Assembly: GCA_020650975.1 (NCBI GenBank)
Contig: JAIPMN010016274.1
Coordinates: 1-22,325 of the forward strand
Direction of reading: 5' to 3'
Length of the DNA: 22,325 nt
Source: Apostichopus californicus
Taxonomy: Eukaryota; Echinodermata; Holothuroidea; Aspidochirotida; Stichopodidae
Shown here: piece after piece, positions 12,001-19,800 of the stretch
Layout: every line of letters starts with the position of its first letter
How positions within the stretch are numbered: the first letter of the stretch is position 1
The notes under the pieces: generated by a model
The model's database searches: none
Told to the model about the DNA's origin: nothing
The model's input: only the letters and a program-made list of their open reading frames with translations
Program-made: the position numbers and the translations under genes

Positions 12001-12306
12001 TGAAACTTTGCATGTACTCTTAGTTTGCGTAATGTGCTTTACATATATGTAGAGCTGCCAGAACATACCTGGGAGACTACAGTATAATGCATGCATGATG
12101 TTTGGGGAAATTTTGAAGTTAGGCTTGTTAGTAGTTGTTTATTATTCAATAAATAATTTGAGCTTAAAGAAATCTTTCCTCACAAATATGACTGTTGATA
12201 TACTTACAATGTGTGTTTCAACATTCTGAGCTGCTTCTATGGTGCACTGTAATGGAACTGTATCATCCAAGGCCAAAACTGATTTCTTCTTCTCAAAAAC
12301 TGCCAT
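1..12306 (-). CDS. PXK: PXK orthologue (PX-domain pseudokinase), 5' portion, nine exons, truncated at window edge
   Basis: Spliced gene; join of 12306-12208, 10371-10321, 9252-9018, 5706-5555, 4403-4224, 3577-3476, 2630-2469, 1404-1287 and 77-1. All junctions are GT-AG and the frame stays open for about 392 residues. Exons 1-3 give a PX domain (RRYSDF at about 53-58, PLPPKK at 73-78, R91). Exons 4-9 give a kinase-like domain containing GTLRDQI, YGRQILE, FPYGHLHAGN (283-292), RLLDIENSLLGLP (301-313) and DVYCFGHLLYEM (333-344), all recognisable as PXK. The catalytic-loop Asp position is His287, and DFG is replaced by DIE, as in the vertebrate family. Known of the family: vertebrate PXK binds phosphoinositides through PX, associates with Na,K-ATPase beta subunits, promotes endosomal trafficking of EGFR and has a C-terminal WH2 motif. 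The WH2 part lies off the window. Identity is from motif recognition, not a search. Confidence 0.96.
78..1286 (-). other. PXK intron 8
   Basis: AT-rich intron. It contains the 99-bp tandem repeat at 644-890, a short TG run near 921-935, and near 271-294 a word (GTGAAAGTAAATAAT) shared with the tail of the tRNA-like relic at 2236-2325. The small open frames here overlap the tandem repeat and look spurious. Confidence 0.8.
644..890. repeat. 99-bp tandem repeat, about 2.5 copies
   Basis: The unit starts at ACATAGAG and begins at 644, 743 and 842, with a period of exactly 99. Copies 1 and 2 are near identical over long stretches such as CTTTAAATTTGGAAGCC. The third copy is cut off after about 49 bases. 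It lies in PXK intron 8, and no protein meaning is evident. Confidence 0.9.
1287..1404 (-). CDS. PXK: PXK exon 8 (alpha-F helix)
   Basis: Acceptor TTGATAG|ACA and donor ATAA|GTAAGT, 39 codons plus one base (residues 328-366). IDVYCFGHLLYEMTFG is the alpha-F segment of kinase folds in its PXK form. The donor lies in AAGTAAGTAG; the chosen cut leaves one base, which pairs in frame with exon 9 to give Lys367. Confidence 0.95.
2043..2110 (-). repeat. tRNA-like sequence, probable SINE head relic
   Basis: Minus strand carries an A box TAGCTCGGTTGG (2098-2087) and a B box GGTTCAAATCC (2056-2046) at tRNA-like spacing, with a TTT anticodon-like loop between them, so it is lysine-like. The anticodon stem is poorly paired and no good acceptor stem is visible, so this is more likely a tRNA-derived SINE or pseudogene than a working tRNA. 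Confidence 0.6.
2236..2325 (+). repeat. tRNA-like sequence, probable SINE relic (opposite orientation)
   Basis: A box TAGCTCGGTGG (2244-2254) and weakened B box GTTACAAATCC (2289-2299), followed by GTGAAAGTAAATAAT. It shares head words with the minus-strand relic about 140 bp away, so the pair stands head to head. The same tail word recurs near 271-294. Confidence 0.5.
2469..2630 (-). CDS. PXK: PXK exon 7 (degenerate catalytic loop and DFG region)
   Basis: Acceptor TTGCAAG|GCT and donor AAT|GTGAGT, 54 codons, phase 0 on both sides (residues 274-327). FPYGHLHAGNVVL aligns with the catalytic loop (HGDxHPGN type): the Asp is His287 while Asn292 is kept. RLLDIENSLLGLP aligns with the DFG region. 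These are the normal PXK states, so this is a family feature and not local decay. Confidence 0.96.
2631..3475 (-). other. PXK introns 6 and 7 in summary
   Basis: Intron 6 occupies this span and contains a G-rich run near 3137-3158 and nothing else recognised. Intron 7 (1405-2468) holds the two tRNA-like relics described separately. Open frames at 2623-2820 and 3049-3282 on the plus strand show no recognisable protein. Confidence 0.7.
3476..3577 (-). CDS. PXK: PXK exon 6 (kinase alpha-D to alpha-E)
   Basis: Acceptor CTCGCAG|ACC and donor GAA|GTGAGT, 34 codons, phase 0 on both sides (residues 240-273). It starts TKPKGQFLKKYCRPK and ends IKLYGRQILE, both close to vertebrate PXK. Confidence 0.94.
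3921..4295 (-). repeat. 125-bp tandem triplication spanning the 3' end of PXK exon 5 and its donor
   Basis: Three units start at 3921, 4046 and 4171, each with GTTCTATTTTAACATTT on the plus strand, period exactly 125. Each carries 72 bp equivalent to the exon 5 end plus a GTGAGT donor (GT at 4223-4222, 4098-4097 and 3973-3972). The 4171 unit is the one joined to the full exon. Middle copy: the 24 exon codons stay open, and most changes are silent. Left copy: the last codon before the donor is TAA. Estimated identity between units is about 90 percent by eye. Confidence 0.93.
4224..4403 (-). CDS. PXK: PXK exon 5 (kinase N-lobe and hinge); 3' end is part of a tandem triplication
   Basis: Acceptor CTCGTCAG|AGT and donor TGTAAA|GTGAGT, 60 codons, phase 0 on both sides (residues 180-239). 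It contains HPFIYPVTFATC and GTLRDQICK, the beta4-beta5-hinge part of the kinase-like fold. The last 72 bases and the donor sit in the third copy (4171-4295) of a 125-bp tandem array. Two further copies of the same exon end and donor therefore lie downstream in the intron. Reading on past the donor meets a stop within a few codons, so the donor at 4223 is the expected one. Confidence 0.94.
4404..5554 (-). other. PXK intron 4
   Basis: AT-rich intron with a poly-T/A run near 5080-5092. I see no gene, RNA or transposon that can be named. Open frames crossing into it are extensions of exons 4 and 5 or antisense shadows. Confidence 0.7.
5555..5706 (-). CDS. PXK: PXK exon 4 (PX-to-kinase linker and N-lobe)
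   Basis: Acceptor CTCCTCAG|AG and donor ATGG|GTAAGT. The first two bases complete the split Glu129 codon left by exon 3, and 50 whole codons follow (130-179). Recognisable PXK words are LQHVSMLFRSEPFWDMVEP and GWRIRK. A longer open frame runs upstream into the intron with an ATG, but the acceptor and the phase match with exon 3 set the true edge. Confidence 0.95.
8242..8861. mobile_element. Candidate MITE with 19-bp terminal inverted repeats and TTAA-like ends
   Basis: TTAAAGCAGCATTTTGCGT at 8242-8260 is matched in inverted form at 8843-8861 with one mismatch in 19. If the first four bases are the target site (TTAA at left, CTAA at right), the remaining 15-base end AGCAGCATTTTGCGT is perfect. 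TTAA targets are typical of piggyBac and Kolobok transposons. There is no transposase inside, so it would be non-autonomous. Age and family are not determinable here. Confidence 0.5.
8520..8558. mobile_element. Tiny palindromic insertion 1 (25 bp) with 7-bp direct repeats
   Basis: Element 8527-8551 begins CAGGGAGTT and ends AACTCCCTG; the centre is imperfect. The flanks GTTGTAC at 8520-8526 and 8552-8558 are identical, which is the pattern of a target-site duplication. It lies in PXK intron 3, inside the MITE candidate. Confidence 0.7.
9018..9252 (-). CDS. PXK: PXK exon 3 (core of the PX domain)
   Basis: Acceptor TCACAG|ATT and donor TCAG|GTAACG; starts in phase 0 and ends after one base of a split codon. 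Residues 51-128 carry three conserved PX features: RRYSDF (53-58), the proline-rich PLPPKK loop (73-78) and Arg91 in ADRQMALQRYL. In PX domains these Arg and Lys side chains contact phosphoinositide headgroups, so lipid binding is probably kept. The exon ends with FKKFLDPTNY, the end of the PX fold. Confidence 0.95.
9253..10320 (-). other. PXK intron 2
   Basis: AT-rich. A lone tRNA A-box-like word (AGCTCAGTTGGTAAAGC, 9863-9879) lacks a matching B box. Overlapping frames on both strands near 9473-9924 show no recognisable protein. Nothing else is seen. Confidence 0.65.
10321..10371 (-). CDS. PXK: PXK exon 2 (PX domain strand)
   Basis: A 51-bp exon with acceptor TTTCAG|GAC and donor CAG|GTAAGA, phase 0 on both sides, residues 34-50. 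It encodes DYVIRVQRGPNPEKNWQ, the beta strand and turn leading into the PX RRYSDF motif. A longer open frame runs through it on the same strand into both introns, but only these 17 codons look like PXK. Confidence 0.92.
10372..12207 (-). other. PXK intron 1
   Basis: About 1.8 kb, AT-rich, with an ATTATT-type low-complexity run near 10484-10516. No gene, RNA or transposon end is recognised. As a first intron it could hold regulatory elements, but the sequence does not show which. Confidence 0.6.
12208..12306 (-). CDS. PXK: PXK exon 1 (start codon to first donor)
   Basis: Encodes residues 1-33, beginning MAVFEKKKSV and including LDDTVPL, which matches the PXK N-terminus. The ATG has a favourable context (G at -3, G at +4). 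The exon ends ATT|GTAAGT in phase 0. No earlier in-frame start is evident. The 5' UTR continues to higher coordinates for an unknown distance; an upstream noncoding exon cannot be excluded because CAG lies just before the ATG. Confidence 0.92.
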
Positions 12307-12900
12307 TCCTGTTGGCTATGGTAGCCTAAAACTGTTGTTGCTTAAACAAGTTGACAATGATCCTTTTAGTTACACATTCAACTGGTTGCAAACTCAAATA
12401 CACGGTATTCCGTGAAAATCAGCTTCACCACGGTATCGAATGACGGTTAGCCTACTACTAGTACTACTACTAGTACTACACTAGGGTAGGCGAACACTTC
12501 GCTCACCTGTAGGCTGTAAGATGTAATATCGTAACACGCGTACACTAACAAATAACATTAGGCTTAGGCCTAAGTACTTACAAATATTACAAGTACTAGT
12601 ACTCTACACAGATAACTGACAGTCTCCCGAATTCGCTTGTCTGTTTAAGGTGTTAACAACAAACTGATATTTAAGTATACATCCAAATTTGTATTTCCGT
12701 TTTCAGTAACACATTGAATGCCATCTCGTAAGACATAAGTATAATCGACGTGCGGGTACTTTCAACAACCTGTAACGAAGGAAATGTTTTGATGTGACCA
12801 ATATATTACTAGCCTAGTAGTAGTAGTAACATTTAGCAAGTTAGGCTAGATTTTGTTAACATCTTTCGATCGGTTCTACCAATTAATTTTAATATTCGAA
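12307..12900 (-). promoter_or_regulatory. Presumed 5' UTR and promoter side of PXK
   Basis: Sequence just upstream of the PXK start. It has short ACT/AGT trinucleotide runs (CTACTACTAGTACTACTAC near 12451-12469, and TAGTAGTAGTAAC near 12818-12830, roughly inverted to each other). No convincing TATA box or CpG island is visible, so this call rests on position only. Confidence 0.35.
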
Positions 12901-13330
12901 AAACTTTCGTACTTAAGGGAGGAAAATTATTATAGCGAATGGTAAGAATTGACTACATTGGAAAATTATGCTCAACTTATCGTTTCAATTTTCAGCAAAG
13001 GTTTTTACAATCACTTGACATACCAACACGAGATGTTGTGAAGGGGGCGTGTACATAAGGCGGGAACTTCCCATGAGAATGAGTCATCGGAAACCGAGGT
13101 TCTCTCACCTGATACTCTGACGTAACATCGTACAATTTTGAATTGTACCGCTGCGCGCTTACCCAGGAAGTGTGGACCCCTCCCCATGTAAACCGCATAC
13201 AAAAATAAAAGTAGTTAATAGCGCAGCTTTGCGTGTATACAAAACTACGGACAAATAAATAGCCTAAATATGCAGAATGCACCATTTCAAAATGAAATAT
13301 TATATACATAATAATAATTATAAATATAAA
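12901..13330. other. Intergenic stretch left of the microsatellite
   Basis: Slightly more GC-rich near 13040-13200, with open frames on the minus strand that merge into the microsatellite and give a His/Thr-rich nonsense protein. I see no domain or splice pattern supporting a gene. Confidence 0.5.
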
Positions 13331-13338
13331 ATTTATAA

Positions 13339-13384
<46 letters not shown>

Positions 13385-13475
13385 ATATGTATGTATGCGT
13401 GTGTGTGTGTGTGTATGTGTTTGTATGTGTGTGTGTGAATGTTCATATGCGTGTGCGCGCGTGTGAGTGTGTGTA
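13330..13475. repeat. Compound TA/TG microsatellite
   Basis: An ATATAT run (about 13338-13370) passes into TGTGTG, TATG and GTGTGCGCGC runs up to about 13475. It is responsible for the long but meaningless 180-codon minus-strand frame at 12992-13534. Confidence 0.95.
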
Positions 13476-14386
13476 TTTATAGCACAGCGTAGGCCTGGTT
13501 TCATTATAAGCAAAAGCAAACGTACGAAATACATATGTCAGGCCTACTCACTTCCGTATTTATAGAGTGAGATCATGAAAACGTGGCTTTATGAAAGACA
13601 GTATACTTAGTACCTTACTTTGTACTTGTACTATGAGCTGACACTCTTCAATGGGAATTCCCCCCCCCCTCTCCCCCACCTAAGCCTCACCCACCCTAAA
13701 CACATGAACATAATTGAAGGGCACAAACATGTATAGGGCATGGGCATCCGCAGAATAAAATTCAGAGGGTAAAAGCACACTTCGGCTTTTCAATAATCGG
13801 TTTAGGCCCAATGTCAAAAAGAACTAACTGTTTAACAGTCAAAATTGAACCATTTTGTTTGGTGTCTGTGACTGGGAGAAGTGGCGTAGCAAGTCCGTAA
13901 TCACCCAATCCCAACCATTGTTTGGGCTTGGGTGGGCATTTGTTCTTTAATATTTGGCGGCACCTGGATCTTAGTGACTCCTCCAAATAATAATTAATAC
14001 AAACACAAGAGTTTTGCCTTTAAACAGCAATTTATTCTTTCTTTCTCTCTACTCGAATACTTGGTTGACGCCCAACTTTATAATGCAATACTTTAACAAC
14101 TAACAATTTCTACACTACTTCTCACATATAACTTTTTGTATACCAAAAAATGTACCCTGGCAGGTATTTAGGGTCAAGGGGTTATCACTACTGGTATAAT
14201 TGGCTACAGCTAAGGGGTAATGGTTTATATCAATTTGTGAGGGAGTGGAGGTATATGGGGGAGCTCTATGTAATTATTCTAAATATAATCTCTATGCCAT
14301 TTTTTGCTTTCGCCCTCGATGTTTAGCTGTACTTCTTCAGCACAGCACCTACAGACGCCCAGGTTCGCAACGCCCGTGCTTTCTAT
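13476..14386. other. Intergenic stretch with possible transposon relics
   Basis: A pyrimidine tract (CCCCCCCC and CTCCCCC) lies near 13660-13680. Words such as GTGGCGTAGCAAG near 13880 and GGGCATCCGCAGAATAAA near 13741 resemble ends often seen in degraded DNA transposons, but I cannot pair them into one element. No gene is seen. Confidence 0.4.
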
Positions 14387-14426
14387 GTTGAAGCAGGGAG
14401 TTGTTATAACAACTCCCTGGTTGAAG
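14387..14426. mobile_element. Tiny palindromic insertion 2 (26 bp, perfect palindrome) with 7-bp direct repeats
   Basis: Element 14394-14419 has half-sequence CAGGGAGTTGTTA followed by its exact complement. The flanks GTTGAAG at 14387-14393 and 14420-14426 are identical. Its right 14 bases equal the right 14 bases of insertion 1. Confidence 0.75.
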
Positions 14427-16139
14427 AAAGAGGAATTACTCTTACGTTACTCCCTGGAATATCACATCTCAAAGCCCTACAGTGGGTCCACACAGGGGTG
14501 AAGCTCCCAGGGAGCTGCAGTTTTTTTGCCCCTCGTAACCAATTTACAGCACAAAAGTCCATGCCAAAGAGAGCGGTTGAGCTCTTCTGGAATGCATTCT
14601 AAGCCCAGGTGCATGGGGTCCTATATATACGGACTTCAAACTGTGACATAGTTTCAATGTTATATGTCAAATTTAAGCACAAAAATACATTGGAGAGAAG
14701 CCACAAATTTACCGTATATTCAATTTTTCACCATTAAATGGATTTTCTGTGCAAATTCGGAAAACAACAATTCATTTGTTTTTCTTACAAAAATGATTTG
14801 TGAAAAAAGGGGTATTTTCAAGTTTACAAAAATGCGGGGGCGTGCTTCAACAATTGAACTAATAAAACGTTTTCCCTCATCGAATCTGGCCGGTTATTAT
14901 ATACGCACGTAAATTTAAAACAAGAGGCTCAGATAAAAGCGTCAATTTGAGAAATTTGTTTCGATCGGCAATATTTATGAGCAGGTTATCAATTTGTTTG
15001 TGCGATAAATATAAAATATGCGCGGAATAACGGTGTCATTCCCTTTCCTCCCATCTCCTGTTCCCCATACCCTAGAATGATTCTTCTTAATACAAGACAT
15101 AGTTTGTTATTACAATGTGAGATAGTTGTAAACATTTGTTTTGAAAAACAAAGGACACAAACAAACTGATTGTTTTATTTTTTATTTAAATGAACAATGA
15201 TAAATGTTTGAAGTAAATCTGAAAGTCAAAAGGCTGTTAAATTACCGCTAAAGTTGTGTTCTTGAATACTTAAATACAGAGCTGCCCTTGTAATATGCAA
15301 AAAGGCTGCATTGAGGTTTGGTGGACGCCGACTTCATCGTAACAGGGTGTGAGCCAATGATATGATGGAAAATTTTTGTTTGTATGAGTTTTTTTTTTTG
15401 TATTGAGATAATGTTCACCCTTTGACTTACGTCCAGCACGGTATTGCACGTCATGCAAATGTACCCCCGTTAGTGCATTGTCCTGCTATAAATGCACGAT
15501 GGACCGTTCACTAATCCCTTTCACTCATACAGCCCCTAATTAAAGATTGATTGTTGTCTAAGAAGTTAACAATTTATTGAAAAATTTCCAATGAAAATTA
15601 CCAGCCATTTTTCGAACTGGTACCCATGTAGTTGTGTTCTTTAATTATAGTTAAGAGTCACAAAACAATGTAAATGTGCCAATAAGATAACAAGAATGAC
15701 AGTAGTATATGCAATGTCGGATAAAATATCCACTTTAGAAACTGTCGCATACACACTGCACTGAAGAAAGGAACACAAATGAACTCAATATGTCCGTGAA
15801 CTACTCTCAAAAGTACCATATTGCCATTAGTACCGTATATATGATGGAAATTATCAGTGCATTTGGACATAATTGATGTGCTTTATACAAAATAGTAATT
15901 AAATTTAAGTAAAATGACCATCAGTGTCAACTGAGGTAACATCAATTCTATATCTATAGTCTCACTTGGCAATCAATACACGATCACGAGAATACATTCC
16001 CCCGGGGACTGAGGGGATATAGCTCACAGCGCGGCTGGCGGGGGAAGGGGACAGAAGGGAAAGAGGTGAGGGGGAAGGATGATCGTGCAATCACCGAAGG
16101 TGTGGGAACCAACTTGGGAGTCAAAGCCTTTCACGAGGT
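14427..16139. other. Intergenic stretch
   Basis: CTCCCTG at 14450-14456 and CAGGGAG at 14508-14514 are further copies of the palindrome end word. A purine-rich G-run tract at 16037-16079 could form a G-quadruplex. Otherwise AT-rich with short frames that carry no recognisable protein. Confidence 0.6.
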
Positions 16140-16156
16140 TTAGTTGAGACAGCTGC

Positions 16157-16527
16157 TTTAACGCCGCATAAACAATGTCCGTATTTGGCGAGTGTTTTAT
16201 TGTCGTTCCTGCTGCGGTAAATGTTGCCGAATAACGAGTACGTTAACGGGAGTCATTCTGCTGCAGTAAAGACTGAAGCATAATAAGTAAGATTTACGTC
16301 AGTCCTTATCTGACAATAATATTGCCGCTTAATTAGTTTTTGCTTTCTTGGTGATTATGTGATTGTAAAATATAGCCGCATCATGACTACGATTTTTCTT
16401 GAAGTCATTATGCGGCAGTAAAAACTTCATGATAAAGACAAGATGTTTGTCTGAAATAGAGGCCTTTCTGTGACAGCTGACTGACTGCCCAGTAAAAATT
16501 CAAGCCTTGGTCATTATGCCGCGAAAA
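16157..16527. repeat. Array of degenerate GTCATTATGCGGCAGTAAA-like words in both orientations
   Basis: Related words occur on the plus strand at 16205-16222, 16252-16270, 16403-16422 and 16509-16527, and on the minus strand at 16171-16157, 16331-16317 and 16388-16365. Spacing is irregular. The pair at 16375-16388 and 16403-16416 forms an inverted repeat matching at 13 of 14 positions around a 14-base loop. Confidence 0.55.
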
Positions 16528-16564
16528 AGAACCTCAAATAATGACTTGTATTAGTTTTTGCATT

Positions 16565-16615
16565 GTGTGACCAGGGAGCTGCTACTCTGACAGAGTAGCA
16601 GCTCCCTGGTGTGAC
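16565..16615. mobile_element. Tiny palindromic insertion 3 (37 bp) with 7-bp direct repeats
   Basis: Element 16572-16608 consists of two perfect 18-base inverted arms (CAGGGAGCTGCTACTCTG) around a single A. The flanks GTGTGAC at 16565-16571 and 16609-16615 are identical. Apart from the shared CAGGGAG end, its arms differ from those of insertions 1 and 2. Confidence 0.8.
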
Positions 16616-16865
16616 ACAACATTTACTACTGTAGAAGGAGTAAAAGCTGCATGAAAAGTTACTGAATTTTGGCGTTCCATACGACAACAGTCTTCGAGAA
16701 TGTTCGAAATTTTCCCAGAAGCAATTTCCATGTGTCGTCGCAGCTGACATAATGTGACGGTAGTGGTTATACACAACTTACACCTACTCTTATTCACAAC
16801 TTACGATACAAGTTAGCATTTCAGTTACGAAGAATCGAATCTTTTAAACGACCGAAACCTCTGCG

Positions 16866-16878
16866 CAAGATGGCTGGA
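16866..16878 (+). promoter_or_regulatory. YY1-like motif overlapping a candidate start codon
   Basis: CAAGATGGCTGG resembles the YY1 core (AAGATGGC). In animals this motif often overlaps the start codon of broadly expressed genes. Here it coincides with an ATG followed after four codons by a donor-like GTAAGA. Confidence 0.35.
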
Positions 16879-16881
16879 AGT
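16870..16881 (+). CDS. Tentative first coding exon of the right-hand gene
   Basis: Encodes MAGS with A at -3 and G at +4, ending AGT|GTAAGA in phase 0. That is compatible with the phase-0 entry of the exon at 19397. The exon is too short to be supported by protein similarity. Confidence 0.35.
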
Positions 16882-19800
16882 GTAAGATAATGTATTAAAA
16901 CAAAAACCAAATAGCCTAGTTTAAAAATGAAAGATTATCACGTGGAGTAAAGAAAAATGTTCGAGTTAATATAAATAGGCTAGGCTATGTGTTATGACCT
17001 GTAGGCCTAGCTTATTAATTTTGTACAGTGTCTCACCGCATTATGTACGAAATGGTACACATGGTGTTGTGGTTAGCAGTGATCAAGTTTAAGTTACTTA
17101 GGCCTACAGTTAACGTTGCAGTTCAAAATGTTTGCACCCTTCTTCTTCCAGTATAGTGCTAACTTCAACTTTGAAGACTCATGCACTTGATTGACAGGTT
17201 GGCTATGTGGACATCATTAGTCTAACTGGATTAGGTTTTTAAAAGCTTCAGCAGATTGGGCCCTAATACTACTCCTCAGATAGATAGTTCCAATCACATA
17301 CAGTACGGGGGAAAAAAGACATCCTATAATAGTCTCAAGAACAATGTGGATTATGATAGGCTTGGGTGTTTCCACATCTGGTTGGAACTTAGTGGTTCTT
17401 TGAGGTAAGATATTGTGCTGGATCAATGGCTACCAACTGATACTGCATTTTGTAGAACATTGTCAACCTCGATATTCTACGTCTTTCGGCAAAAGGTTTC
17501 CAACCTAGATCTTGAGCATCGTTCCAACACTTGATGTGAGGTGGTAACGATGGAGGGCAAACCTTGCAGCACGTCTTTGAACCACAGGCTTCACTGGGTA
17601 ACTTAGGTGCCCAAATTTTGATGCCACATAGGGGAGAATGCTTTTTAGGCCAAAATAGTTTGAACTAAGACAAAGCAGTATCAGTCGCAAACTATCAGTA
17701 AATTACACTAATTTTAGTGGATATTGATGTAAGTGATATCAATATGACAATACATGCCAATAATACTAGGTGCCACACTTCCTGTAGTATGTATAATACT
17801 TATGATGTACAGTTAGAAATACTGACTAACAGTGTACGTAACCTTTTATATAACAGAAAAACAGATGTTTACCCAATTTCAAACCAACCACAGCAAATAG
17901 GGTATAGATTCATAGCAAAGTTTCGGCAATATCAGTTTTGGTTTTGCTATAGATATATGCTGATACATGTAACATTAGGCTTAATGTATGTAATGTAGAT
18001 TGGTGGGATTTATCGGTGCTTTCTAGCTCAGATCACATGTCGATGGTACACTAGAGGCTGAGAAATGAGTCTGGTAAGTACTGCATAGTAGTAAGTATGT
18101 GTTAAGTAGGTGTTAAAGGTATAGTAAAGGCTTCATAATTGACGCAACTTCGTAATTGATGCACCTTCACACATAACTAGCTCAACGATACAGCAGGCAA
18201 CCTAAACTTTTTGCAGTTAAGCAGAGTTACATATTTGATGAGTTTACTCCATTTCAGGTGTATGCTGATCAAATTGTGTGTTTTTTAAAGCTTTTAACAC
18301 CCTACCCCCAGTTTAGCACATTTTTTTTTATGGCATTTGGAAATCTTCATCCCTAAAATTAACCAAAATTACCTCTTGAATATAATACCACTACATTATG
18401 GGACCTGACCTGTCAGAGCTTAGAGGCTCAGAGCATAGCAAACAGCATCCAAAATCAATTGATGTACAATAAGGCCTACACTACAGTTAGCTTATTGACA
18501 TATGTGTCAATTTAGGGGTATGAAAGAACTTGGCACGGCAGACATTTGTTGGTCAAATTCTGCTGAATTGTACGTTGCGTAAGCACAGAACAATAAATAT
18601 TTTCAGATCATTACATATCTGAGGAACTACACATATGAAAAACGAATACAGTTGGGTGATTTGGATTTTTCATAGATATTTTTTGATAGACATCGTTAAT
18701 CAAATCCTGCAAGTGGTTCAATTTTGAGTCCACCATGCTACATATTTAAATGGAAGGAAGACTTCCATAGGCACAAGAATCAATTGTGAAATCTTTCAGT
18801 ATATCAGAAGTGGCACACACTGTGTTGTGTAGAGTGGTTAGTAGGCCTGCAAGCTAGTAACAAATGTACTACTGTTTGCATTGCACTGAACAATTTAGTG
18901 CTCACATATTCTCTTATAATACTGTGGTGCCTGTGTACAAAAACTACTGCACCTGATTGCACTGGTGTAGCAAATATCCACAATTTTGGCACCTACATTT
19001 TGTTTATGGGATACAGGAAACAAAAAGGTTCACTGCATTGTCCTTAAGGGCCAACTAATGTTACGACAGTGTACTTATGTAACTAATGTTACGACAGTGT
19101 GCTTATGTAACTAATGTTACGACAATGTAACTAATGTTACGACAATGTGCCAGAAATTCATGGGATTTGTCATCAAACAGTCACTTCAAGAACTAGAAGG
19201 ACATATTTTAGAGAACAAATTATTCGATGATTATTTTTAGAGATATAAATGCTTTATGTCGCCTAGATTACTTGTTTTATTCATTTTTGAAGACTTTTAC
19301 TTCATTCATTGGGTAAACAAACAGAGCTTGTAACATTTTGCACATTTTCCTGGAACTTTGAGTTAAGGTTTTTCATCTTTTTCATCTTTTTCGTAGTTTA
19401 CAATGTTCACAGAAAAGAAAGGAGAGAAAGTTGTCTTTACATCTGACTCATCGGAACCACCAGAGAGCAAGGTAATATATTTGATATATAACTAGCACTC
19501 TTGTAGCATTCAGGGAAACTTCAGATTTTGAGGAGCTGCGCACATATAGAGCAAAATCTGTTGGCTGTAATCCCAAATAGATTAGCTACATGTCATACTG
19601 CAGTGGCACTTCATTAATTTGTTTTTCTTCATCATTTGCATTTCTTCTCCATAATTTGGTGTCTCGGTTCTGGAGGCATGCCAGTATTTATACAGTAGCA
19701 GGGATCTGCCCAGGATTTCCTGAGTGCCGGGTATACTGATCCCCGTCCTGGGGGAGGGGTCTAAGGGGGAGGGGTGTTAGAAGGTGCTCAGATGCCAAAT

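Noticed and set aside
12992..13534. 180-codon minus-strand open frame, the longest in the window
   Set aside because: Much of it is translated TA/TG microsatellite (HTHT and YIYIYI runs); no domain or splice support.
17717..17998. 93-codon plus-strand open frame
   Set aside because: AT-driven composition, no recognisable motif, no splice context linking it to the right-hand gene.
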